A stretch of DNA of 8,895 nt, from the NCBI GenBank assembly GCA_041918255.1, contig JAYRWD010000006.1, positions 1-8,895 of the forward strand. The letters run 5' to 3'. The position numbers were made by a program, and so were the translations under genes. This DNA is from JAYRWD01 sp041918255 (GTDB taxonomy: Bacteria > Patescibacteriota > Dojkabacteria > B142 > WJKM01). Under the pieces are notes generated by a model, which was not told where the DNA came from, searched no databases, and worked only from the letters and a program-made list of their open reading frames with translations. Below, one piece after another: positions 1-6,662 of the stretch (positions are counted from its first letter, which is position 1; every line of letters starts with the position of its first letter).

Positions 1-3
1 ATA

Positions 4-1374
4 TTATACATTTGTTTTTACCATATTTTGCACAATTCCCATACTCAGAAGCGTAATCAAAATTGTACTGCCTCCATAGCTAACTAATGGTAATGGAATT
101 CCGCTTACAGGTAAAGTTCCAAGATTTATAAGTAGGTGCAAACTGACATGCGCCATTAACATGCAGGCAATTCCACAAACTAAAAGGCTAGTGTGAATAT
201 CCTTGAAGCTTTTCGCGATAGCGAAAAGCTTCATGCAAATAGCAAAGAGTAAAAAGGAAATTGATATAGAACCGATAAATCCAAACTGTTCAGCTAGGGA
301 GGCAAATGCAAAATCAGTATGAGCAAAAGGCAGTAAACCAAGTGCGGTTTGTGTCCCTTTGAGTACCCCCTTCCCCGTTATCATTCCAGAACCGATAGCA
401 ATTTGCGCCTGCCTAGTTTGCCAGCCAGCTCCTTGTGGATCTGCCTGTGGGTTTATGAATGCAATAATTCGCTCTTTTTGATATGGCTTTAAGATATGAT
501 TCCAACCTGTTCCAACTATTCCCATTAGAACTATTCCAGATGTAAAGGCAATTAAAAGTAATTTGGGAATTACTGCGTGTCGCTTAGAAATGATTAAATA
601 ACTAATAAATACTAAAATGATAAAGACTACCAGACCCATAGTTGGATTAAAAAAGTTAGTTATAATTCCAATGAAGCAGAATCCTAGAATTGATAAAAGC
701 GCCATTTGGATCAGTGTAAAATGATCAGGGAAATTCAGTGTAAACATTCCAAGCCATATCAAACAACATACGACCGCATTTCCCAATGAAGGTTGAACTA
801 GGATTAACAAGAGTATAGGAAGGGTAATGAAAAAACTTATCACAGCTTTTGTGATATAACTTAGTGTTTCATGAAAACTTGGTATGGAAGAAGACAATTG
901 GAAACCTAAGTTGAGCTTATTTGATCCGAAGGCATGACTCATTTTATTGACATGTCTATTCCAGCTCATTACTTTCGAAACAACTAAGACAATGATTAAT
1001 TTTGCCGCTTCAGCGGGCTGGAAATTAAGCGGACCAATTACTATCCATCGATTAGTATCAGCTATTGTGTTACCTGCGAATTTTACATATATTAAGAGTC
1101 CTAGAATCGCAAAGTAGCATAAGAGAAGTATTTTCGTTTCTTTGAGCCATTTAAAATCAAAGGTTGAAAGTACTATATAGCTTGTGGTTCCTATTAATAG
1201 GAATACAATGTGCTTATAAAAAAGTTGAGATGGTCGATTAACGGTATAATCATAAGTTGAGGTGAAAACAGCAATAAGACCTATAAGACTAAGCATGAAT
1301 AACAGAAAAGATAACAGCCAATCATGATGAGTGTATTCGGGAAGTTTAAAATCTTTTATATTGAAGGCTCTCAT
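4..1374 (-). CDS. rodA: RodA-type SEDS peptidoglycan glycosyltransferase
   Basis: This is an integral membrane protein of the SEDS family (RodA/FtsW/SpoVE), which polymerises lipid II into glycan strands together with a class B penicillin-binding protein. The 456-residue product has many hydrophobic segments. Family motifs seen in order: RW near 109-110 and FQPAEAAK at 118-125; QPSLGN at 194-199; YQKERI at 298-303 and DPQGAGW at 312-318; IAIGSG and GKG near 325-336; AHTDFAFA at 351-358; and the C-terminal GIPLPLVSYGGS ending near 436. D354 in HTDF matches E. coli RodA D262, an essential residue. The DP-G-GW/GTQ/LP-TDF pattern fits RodA better than FtsW, but the two are hard to separate by eye. 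Oddities: Ser196 replaces the usual Asp of QPDLG, and a polar loop near 137-175 makes it longer than E. coli RodA (370 residues). The start is ATG; no Shine-Dalgarno sequence precedes it. It is divergent from nth. Confidence 0.93.
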   Translation of the reverse strand: MRAFNIKDFKLPEYTHHDWLLSFLLFMLSLIGLIAVFTSTYDYTVNRPSQLFYKHIVFLLIGTTSYIVLSTFDFKWLKETKILLLCYFAILGLLIYVKFAGNTIADTNRWIVIGPLNFQPAEAAKLIIVLVVSKVMSWNRHVNKMSHAFGSNKLNLGFQLSSSIPSFHETLSYITKAVISFFITLPILLLILVQPSLGNAVVCCLIWLGMFTLNFPDHFTLIQMALLSILGFCFIGIITNFFNPTMGLVVFIILVFISYLIISKRHAVIPKLLLIAFTSGIVLMGIVGTGWNHILKPYQKERIIAFINPQADPQGAGWQTRQAQIAIGSGMITGKGVLKGTQTALGLLPFAHTDFAFASLAEQFGFIGSISISFLLFAICMKLFAIAKSFKDIHTSLLVCGIACMLMAHVSLHLLINLGTLPVSGIPLPLVSYGGSTILITLLSMGIVQNMVKTNV

Positions 1375-1401
1375 TAAGGCTAAAAGATATAACGATAGTT
1401 A

Positions 1402-1431
1402 ATAATACATAGAATTATCCTAGTGAAGCAA
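1402..1431 (-). promoter_or_regulatory. Candidate sigma-70-type promoter for rodA
   Basis: On the minus strand TTGCTT (1426-1431) and TATTAT (1402-1407) are separated by 18 bases. This would start transcription about 20 bases before the rodA ATG. Both hexamers are partial matches to consensus in AT-rich DNA, so the call rests on position and spacing only. An overlapping alternative uses GATAAT slightly further upstream. Confidence 0.35.
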
Positions 1432-1504
1432 TAGGAATGGGCAAATCACGACAAACTTTCGATTAAGTCTGCGCAAACAATATTTAGTATTAATTGTCCA
1501 AATT

Positions 1505-2176
1505 ATGAATAGAGTTAAAAGCAAATCAATATCAAACGGAGATTTACATATCACCCCTGAGGGTAGATTTGTTAGAGCTAATAATATTCTAAAAGATTTG
1601 AAAAAACACTACCCAAATTTGGTCTGCCCATTAAAATTCAGTAATCCGTACGAATTACTTATAGCGACAATTCTCGCTGCGCAATGTACTGACGCGAGAG
1701 TGAATATGGTTACTCCGTTTCTTTTCGCGAGATATCCCTCTCCTGAGAAGCTTGCAGAGTCAAACATAGATGATGTAAAAAAAATTATCAAATCGACAGG
1801 TTTTTTCAATCACAAGGCAAAAAATATAATTCTTACAGCTAGAAAAATTGTGAAAGATTTTACTGGGGAAGTCCCACAAAGCATGGAAGAACTGATAACG
1901 CTTCCTGGGGTCGCGCGTAAAACTGCAAATGTGGTTTTAGGCATAGCGTTTCATAAAAACGAAGGCATACCTGTTGATACACATGTGAAAAGACTGTCTT
2001 GGACCTTAGGGTTGAGCGAAAACTCAAATCCAGTTCAAATTGAAAAGGATTTGATGAAATTATTTCCCAAAAGCGAGTGGACTTATATTAGCCTAGCTTT
2101 TGTGTATTATGGGAGAGAATTCTGCACTGCACGCAAACATGATCAAAGTTTATGTTTCCTTGGGCATTTTCGTTAA
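1505..2176 (+). CDS. nth: Endonuclease III (DNA glycosylase/AP lyase) with incomplete Fe-S cluster motif
   Basis: This base excision repair enzyme removes oxidised pyrimidines and cleaves at the abasic site by beta-elimination. The 223-residue product shows LLIATILAAQCTD at 51-63, the helix-hairpin-helix LPGVARKTANVVLG at 133-146 with catalytic Lys139, and VDTHVKRL at 157-164 with catalytic Asp158. The family normally ends in C-x6-C-x2-C-x5-C, which binds a [4Fe-4S] cluster. Here Cys207 and Cys217 sit at the first and third positions with exact spacing, but Gln214 and the final Arg223 stand at the second and fourth. The other frames past the stop supply no missing cysteines, so this does not look like a simple frameshift. 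There are roughly 20 extra N-terminal residues relative to E. coli Nth; no later in-frame ATG occurs before residue 68, so the ATG at 1505 is kept. No Shine-Dalgarno sequence is seen. truB follows 70 bases downstream on the same strand. Confidence 0.93.
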   Translation: MNRVKSKSISNGDLHITPEGRFVRANNILKDLKKHYPNLVCPLKFSNPYELLIATILAAQCTDARVNMVTPFLFARYPSPEKLAESNIDDVKKIIKSTGFFNHKAKNIILTARKIVKDFTGEVPQSMEELITLPGVARKTANVVLGIAFHKNEGIPVDTHVKRLSWTLGLSENSNPVQIEKDLMKLFPKSEWTYISLAFVYYGREFCTARKHDQSLCFLGHFR

Positions 2177-2190
2177 TAATCAGCTATAAT
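2160..2190 (+). promoter_or_regulatory. Candidate promoter upstream of truB
   Basis: A perfect TATAAT lies at 2185-2190, just past the nth stop codon. The best -35 candidate is TTGGGC at 2160-2165, a weak match with a long 19-base spacer. Transcription would begin near 2197 and give a leader of about 50 bases before truB. The start of that leader can form a small hairpin (CCTGA 2197-2201, TCAGG 2205-2209, 3-base loop), followed by AGAGG at 2215-2219, which is too far from the ATG to act as its ribosome binding site. Confidence 0.35.
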
Positions 2191-2246
2191 GTTTTGCCTG
2201 ATCCTCAGGGAGCAAGAGGTAAATCCATTATTAGATTTAGAACGTA

Positions 2247-3089
2247 ATGATAAAAGACTTCAATTTCAATCTCTTTGATGTGTTAAATAAAGTCAAGACT
2301 GACAAGTTTGGACACGTTTCCGCATTTTTAGCTTTAAATAAACCCGTAGGTATTACCTCGCACGATTTAGTAAATCAGATCAGAACGAAGCTTGAGACTC
2401 GCAGAGTGGGCCATGCTGGAGCTTTGGATCCATTTGCATCAGGGGTAATGTTGGTTTTAGTAGGCAAAGATTACACTAAGCTAGCTGAAGATTTGATTAA
2501 TCTTAATAAATCATATCGGACCAAAATAGTATTTGGTGTATCAACGGATACCCTTGATACAGAAGGAAAGATATCAGTCCTTTCAGATACGAAAAAATTT
2601 GATTTCAAGGTGGCGAAACAAATTTTTCTTACTTTTGATGGCGGATATAAACAGTTTGTGCCTATATATAGCTCAGTGAAGGTTGCTGGTCATAAACTGC
2701 GCCAGCTAGCACGCAAATCCCAGAGATATGAATTTTTTGCTCAGAATGGGAAGAAATGTGTAAGATTTGAATTTGAAAATGGGGCCAAGGTCGAAGTAGA
2801 ACTTCCCTATCGCAAGGTCCTCATGTCAAATCTTAAATATTTGTCAGAGGGTTTTATCGAAAGAAAGGAACTGAATTGGTTAAACAGCGAAGATATAGGG
2901 AAACTACCCGAGAAACTTCCCTTTATAGAGGTTGAATTTGAATGTTCAAAAGGCACATATGTTCGGCAATTCGCCTATGACCTAGCACAGGAGTTTGATC
3001 ATGTGGGTATGCTAATTTCGCTTGAGAGGACAAAGATAGCCGATATTGCGCTTGATAAATGTATCTCTGTTGACGATGTTCACTTATAA
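2247..3089 (+). CDS. truB: tRNA pseudouridine(55) synthase TruB
   Basis: TruB converts U55 in the T loop of tRNAs to pseudouridine. The 280-residue product contains the family signatures in order: LNKPVGITSHD at 30-40; VGHAGALDPFASGV at 54-67 with catalytic Asp61; STDTLDTEG at 99-107; YSSVKVAGHKL at 141-151 followed by LAR; and CSKGTYVRQFAYDLA at 233-247. Some usual residues are changed: the PP before the YSS segment is VP, and the conserved Tyr of the KLY segment is Arg152. No C-terminal PUA domain is visible, so this is a short form. In-frame upstream codons reach a TAG at 2238-2240, so ATG 2247 is the first possible ATG. No Shine-Dalgarno sequence is found in the 20 bases before it. It is downstream of nth and convergent with the large secreted-protein gene. 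Confidence 0.94.
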   Translation: MIKDFNFNLFDVLNKVKTDKFGHVSAFLALNKPVGITSHDLVNQIRTKLETRRVGHAGALDPFASGVMLVLVGKDYTKLAEDLINLNKSYRTKIVFGVSTDTLDTEGKISVLSDTKKFDFKVAKQIFLTFDGGYKQFVPIYSSVKVAGHKLRQLARKSQRYEFFAQNGKKCVRFEFENGAKVEVELPYRKVLMSNLKYLSEGFIERKELNWLNSEDIGKLPEKLPFIEVEFECSKGTYVRQFAYDLAQEFDHVGMLISLERTKIADIALDKCISVDDVHL

Positions 3090-3366
3090 GTTTGAACCCT
3101 AATTTTCTTTTTGCTACGATTTCCCAGTTATTTCATTTGTATAGTCGCAATCCTTGGCGAAGCTAACTAATTTCAATGGATGCCTGTTATTAACTCCATA
3201 TACCCTTCTCAACTTTGGGTGATGATAAAAGTTTTACGGTGGGTAGAGATGTAGTATCGTCGCTGTCTCATATATTCAATGCGGAAAGGCGGTTGTAAAT
3301 TTTTTGAGGCTTTGGATACAACGTCTTTTACTTTCAGAAATCTACTTTCTAAAAAAAGCTATGATT
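3090..3366. other. Convergent intergenic gap without a confident gene
   Basis: This 277-base stretch lies between the 3' ends of truB and the large minus-strand gene. I see no tRNA, no clear truB terminator and no convincing coding region. On the minus strand a 49-codon open stretch (3209-3358, TGA at 3209-3211) has its only ATG at 3269-3271, which would encode a basic peptide of 20 residues; it has no recognisable start signal or similarity. An inverted repeat GTTGTA/TACAAC (3292-3297 and 3317-3322) has a 19-base loop and only 6 pairs. Confidence 0.5.
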
Positions 3367-3371
3367 TTAGC
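3351..3371 (-). terminator. Possible weak intrinsic terminator of the large secreted-protein gene
   Basis: Read on the minus strand, GCTA (3368-3371), a 6-base loop and TAGC (3358-3361) are followed directly by seven T residues (3351-3357). The stem has only four pairs, and its first arm overlaps the stop codon, so it is weaker than a classical terminator. The uninterrupted T run and its position are the main support. Confidence 0.35.
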
Positions 3372-6135
3372 GACCCCTGATCGAACCCATAAGACCTATA
3401 AGTGCGTTTAAAGTCTTTCTCCCGCCATCAGTTTGCCAAAGTCCTAATAAGCTGGCGAAACCTATACCAAACAGTTCAAGCGGTGGGTTAGAGTTGTTGC
3501 CTGTATTAGGTGAAATATCAGATGAAGTTTCTCCACTCTGTGAGTAAACCTTAATATACGCTCGGTTATCAAGTTGAGGGGATGGATCTTGAATATCAAT
3601 TTCGCTGAGCACATTTCCATCAGCTGAAATATTAGCTTTGGATGTAGATTCATTTGTGACAGTTGAACTCTCGATTGCGGTGTTTTGGGTTGATGTTTGT
3701 ATTTGATTACTACTTTCGTTATTATCCGAGTTGGTTTGTTCGGTTTGCTCCGTTGTCGTATCTTCTGCGCTTAATTCCAAATCATCAATGTCGCGAAGTA
3801 ATACTCTATAGCCATCTCCAGATGTATTTGAGGTCTTATACTGGGATAAAATACCTGTGACTTCTGCTGTTTTGCCTGAAAGTTTATTTGGTAGATCGAT
3901 TTCGGTACTTGCTAAGACTGAAGTTTTTATTGTTACGCCGTTTATGATGATTTCGAAACTACTTGTAGTACTGGATTTGATTTGACCTTCAAAATTTACT
4001 AGCATGCCTTCATAGTCCTCGAGATTAAACCTTCTGATATCGTTCAAATTGGTTGGGGAGATATTTTTGCTTCCGCTCTTTAGGTCAATATTATCTTCTT
4101 GGTCAATGTAAATGTACATCTCTTCGACACTTGAGCGAATATCTCCAAGTAATTCGAGCTTGTCCCCTGTTTCGAGCGAGTCTATGTTTACACCTGTTTT
4201 GACTTTTACTTTGATGCCGGAGGTTATGTCTTGAATATAGAATACATTTTCACCTAGCAGATGTGGCTCTGATGTGACCCAACCTGTAACACGTACGGTG
4301 GTATCTAAATCTTCTTCTCGAGCATCAGCAATATCAACTAACTCATTTGTGTCATTTGATCCACCATTCTGATCGGATGTATTTGCAGTACCTTTAGTAG
4401 GTGTAGCTGTGGATTTGATATTTTCTTCATCCCAAATCCAGGCTTGATTTTTTCCAGTGCTTGTATATATAAAAGTTTGTAATAAGTTATTATTTGGTGC
4501 GTAAAGGTAAATTGTATCCCCGGTATTATTTAAGGTTATTGGTAAAGAATCTCCTTCTAAAACGAGGTAACTATTTGGCTGTAAAATAGATGTTGAAAAA
4601 CTTTTTGGTATGTTCGCTAAATCCGCAATTCTCCATTCAGTTAGATTAATTTCTGTATTTCCAAAGTTATATAGCTCTAGCCATTCCTCGCCGATACTTG
4701 GATCGGGCAGAAGTTCATTTACTCGAATGGATGTAGAGGGTGTTGGCGTGGGACTAGGTGAAGGAGTTGGGCTTGGTGAAGGTGTCGGGCTCATAGGTGG
4801 CGTAGGTGTAGGAATGGGTGTAGGAGTAGCAGTGGGAGTTGGTACAGGGGTGGGAGTGATATCTGCGAGTTCGTTTACTCTCCCAGGAGTGTACTTATAT
4901 CCTGAATTGAGTGCATTATTCTCTCTACTCAGACTTGCGCCAGTTATTACCGAACCGACTGATGTTAAATCTATCTCTCTCCCGCTTATGTGTGAGAGTT
5001 TCAGAATATCGCCTGTATTAACAATGAGCGGGTCAAGTCTTAGTACTGGATACTGGGTATCTAGAAAATACGCTTCCTTAAATAGATTGGTAGACCCTCC
5101 AACAAGCAAAATATAATACTCTTCAAAAAGATTATGAATATTTTCACTACCAGTCGTAGTAGTAAATTCAATCCAAGGATAATCATAAAGAAGTTTTTCT
5201 TCAATTGGCAAACCGCTGAGATCCTGACCATTAGAGTCTAGCGGAGCAAGATATCCCTCATTTATGCGCACTTCAGGTAAATTATATATTTGGAATTCAT
5301 TTTCAGCTCCATTAGTTGTGTATCGTAGATTTAAGACAGGACGTGAATCTATTTCACTTTGAAAACTGAGATCTGAATTTTCAAGGGGCTGAAAATCTTC
5401 GTTATCTATCTTCCAGTTAAATAGCAAGGTTGAAAAATTAGGATCATCACAAAAATTTACTGAAATATTCAGATGTATTTCTGGAGCGGCAATGACTGCA
5501 AGAATAGATTCCCAAATTCCTTGGTTATCGATTTGAATAACAGGAGTTGTCTGGGAATAGGCATATATGTCATCGGAAAGAGAGAAACTTGTGTGATTTC
5601 CAAGTATTGAGACGTAGTCATTTCTATCTGCGAGCGCGTGATGATTTAGAACTAGATTTGCGCATTCTAGAATTGGACGGACTAGACTTTTACCTTCTTG
5701 TGTTGCACTGTATACAAATGTATCCACAAGATCTCCATTTAATAATTTTAGAGTGATAGTATCGCCTGTGTTACTAAATGAAGTGCTGTCTACTTTCGCT
5801 CTAGGATAGTTTCCCTGAAGATAGGTTCGGATATCTATATCTTTGTCATGAATTATGGCGTATTGCATAGGCTCTATATTGATATTAGTATCGTTGCCAT
5901 ATTGTGAGACTACCTTGTCATCAAGTTTGAGTGAGGTAAGATCGATAGGATCGGGTCCTGCGTTGAAAAGTTCAACCATTTCTTCATCGGATTCATTACC
6001 TACCGGATTCGCAAGCACCTCCGATATATATATTTTTGGAACAGCCAGGGCATTTTGGGAAAGAAAGAAGTAATAAGTTGAGGAAAAAATTATAACTAGG
6101 AGTATTTGATGAAAGCGGCATAAGTCAGTTTCCAT
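3367..6135 (-). CDS. Large secreted lamin-tail-domain/OB-fold-like protein with possible C-terminal wall anchor
   Basis: This 922-residue extracytoplasmic protein has no assignable enzyme function. A signal peptide is visible: hydrophobic core 11-25, likely cleavage after ALA at 29-31. A lamin-tail domain (LTD) follows at about 33-145 (ISEVLANP, EEMVELFN, NTGDTITL). A diverged LTD-like segment lies at about 285-400 (VRINEGYLAP, YPWIEF, NTGDILKL). Residues 426-468 are a Pro/Thr/Ser linker, then comes a clear LTD at about 468-575 (RVNELLPDP, GEEWLELYN, NTGDTIYL). Residues 598-790 look like two OB-type beta domains (TVRVTGWVT, FYIQDITSGIKV, then MLVNFEGQI, AEVTGILSQY), as found beside LTDs in secreted nucleases; no nuclease motif is seen here. 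Residues 790-870 are polar and rich in Ser/Thr/Asn/Gln. The C-terminus has SPNTG at 875-879, a hydrophobic stretch 886-900 and a basic tail, resembling a sortase signal or membrane anchor. LTD proteins are commonly surface or adhesive, so a cell-surface role is inferred. The gene is last in the minus-strand cluster. Confidence 0.85.
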   Translation of the reverse strand: METDLCRFHQILLVIIFSSTYYFFLSQNALAVPKIYISEVLANPVGNESDEEMVELFNAGPDPIDLTSLKLDDKVVSQYGNDTNINIEPMQYAIIHDKDIDIRTYLQGNYPRAKVDSTSFSNTGDTITLKLLNGDLVDTFVYSATQEGKSLVRPILECANLVLNHHALADRNDYVSILGNHTSFSLSDDIYAYSQTTPVIQIDNQGIWESILAVIAAPEIHLNISVNFCDDPNFSTLLFNWKIDNEDFQPLENSDLSFQSEIDSRPVLNLRYTTNGAENEFQIYNLPEVRINEGYLAPLDSNGQDLSGLPIEEKLLYDYPWIEFTTTTGSENIHNLFEEYYILLVGGSTNLFKEAYFLDTQYPVLRLDPLIVNTGDILKLSHISGREIDLTSVGSVITGASLSRENNALNSGYKYTPGRVNELADITPTPVPTPTATPTPIPTPTPPMSPTPSPSPTPSPSPTPTPSTSIRVNELLPDPSIGEEWLELYNFGNTEINLTEWRIADLANIPKSFSTSILQPNSYLVLEGDSLPITLNNTGDTIYLYAPNNNLLQTFIYTSTGKNQAWIWDEENIKSTATPTKGTANTSDQNGGSNDTNELVDIADAREEDLDTTVRVTGWVTSEPHLLGENVFYIQDITSGIKVKVKTGVNIDSLETGDKLELLGDIRSSVEEMYIYIDQEDNIDLKSGSKNISPTNLNDIRRFNLEDYEGMLVNFEGQIKSSTTSSFEIIINGVTIKTSVLASTEIDLPNKLSGKTAEVTGILSQYKTSNTSGDGYRVLLRDIDDLELSAEDTTTEQTEQTNSDNNESSNQIQTSTQNTAIESSTVTNESTSKANISADGNVLSEIDIQDPSPQLDNRAYIKVYSQSGETSSDISPNTGNNSNPPLELFGIGFASLLGLWQTDGGRKTLNALIGLMGSIRGR
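4732..4860 (-). repeat. Degenerate hexanucleotide repeat coding a Pro-Thr/Pro-Ser linker
   Basis: This in-gene low-complexity tract encodes alternating TP and SP dipeptides (residues 426-468 of the secreted protein). On the plus strand it reads as imperfect GGNGTN-like hexamers, including two adjacent 18-base units near 4757-4795 that start GGTGAAGG. Such linkers usually hold surface domains apart and are prone to length change by slippage. Confidence 0.85.
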
Positions 6136-6210
6136 AGCAAAATAGTATAGAATATCCTGCTATATATCCTATTAAACGCAGAAATTTTTTGATAGATATG
6201 TTCGGGTTTT

Positions 6211-6351
6211 TTACGTTTTTTTGTAGAATATATTTTCAAGGAAGCATTCGATTGCCATCATGCTTGCGTCGAAGTGAGGCATAGGGAGTTCTCTAGGGTT
6301 GACCCAAAGCAACTCGCTACACTTTTCGGGTTCCATGATTCGAGGAACACC
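6211..6351 (-). pseudogene. Displaced 3' part of the Nudix gene after a one-base frameshift
   Basis: Directly after the frameshift point the next minus-strand frame continues the Nudix protein for 46 codons, from GGT at 6349-6351 to TAA at 6211-6213. It reads GVPRIMEPEKCSELLWV and ends with a stretch containing LPMPHFDASM and FLENIFYKK. The MEPEKC-xxx-W pattern followed by an LP segment is the normal C-terminal part of NUDT15/MTH2-like Nudix proteins. Joined to the first 94-95 residues it gives a protein of about 141 residues, the usual family length. Confidence 0.85.
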
Positions 6352-6635
6352 GATAAACTTTTTACTAGAAGAATTATTGAAATATAGTGAACACCCTCAC
6401 GAACGAATGTCTGAAGATTATTAGTGACAGCTATGACTTTGGGATCGATAATATCTAAATCCGTCTCTTCTTTTACTTCTCTAATGGCAGCCTCTTCAAA
6501 GGTTTCTCCGATTTCGAGATGACCACCTGGTATAGAATAGTAAGGGGCGTGTATGTTGCTCCTCTTACCTAGCAGGATCAGACCTTTTGTATTGAGGATA
6601 ATTACCCCGACACCTATTTTTGGTTTTTCATCCAC
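6258..6635 (-). CDS. Nudix hydrolase (NUDT15/MutT-like), frameshifted near 6350
   Basis: Nudix enzymes hydrolyse nucleoside diphosphates linked to another group, often as clean-up of damaged nucleotides. The 125-residue reading frame carries GVGVIIL at 8-14, LLGKRS at 21-26 and a near-complete Nudix box from Gly38 to about Leu60: G-x5-E44-x7-R52-E53-V-K-E56-E57, with Asp59 in place of the usual Gly. HYISIILLV at 83-91 is still family-like. From about residue 95 the sequence is not Nudix-like and ends at a TGA (6258-6260), because the true C-terminal part lies in another frame (6211-6351). Metal-binding residues are intact, but the C-terminal strand and helix would be lost unless the shift is a sequencing error or is bypassed. 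The start is GTG (6633-6635); no in-frame ATG or Shine-Dalgarno sequence precedes it. It lies 27 bases after the upstream hydrolase gene and is probably cotranscribed. The substrate is unknown. Confidence 0.85.
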   Translation of the reverse strand: MDEKPKIGVGVIILNTKGLILLGKRSNIHAPYYSIPGGHLEIGETFEEAAIREVKEETDLDIIDPKVIAVTNNLQTFVREGVHYISIILLVKSLSVFLESWNPKSVASCFGSTLENSLCLTSTQA

Positions 6636-6662
6636 AGAAATGAAGTTAAAATCAATTATTTA

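Noticed and set aside
3370..3395. T-loop-like GGTTCGATC on the minus strand near the end of the large gene
   Set aside because: It lies inside the last codons, the flanking bases do not form a T-arm stem, and no acceptor or anticodon arm is found.
4610..5116. Plus-strand open frame of 168 codons with a Gly-Val repeat
   Set aside because: It is the reverse complement of the Pro/Thr/Ser linker and LTD coding region; the VGVG repeat is a by-product of the hexanucleotide tract.
6144..6149. TATACT on the minus strand 8 bases before the large secreted-protein ATG
   Set aside because: It could be a -10 box for a nearly leaderless transcript, but no -35 element is found at 16-18 bases, and the DNA is very AT-rich.
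6181..6235. T-rich runs on the plus strand resembling a terminator
   Set aside because: No plus-strand gene precedes them, no GC-rich stem is present, and part of the tract encodes the Lys codons at the end of the displaced Nudix frame.
6350..6365. Programmed -1 frameshift site in the Nudix gene
   Set aside because: The tract reads GTA AAA AGT in frame; only one codon can re-pair after a -1 slip and no X XXY YYZ heptamer is present, so mutation or sequence error is more likely.
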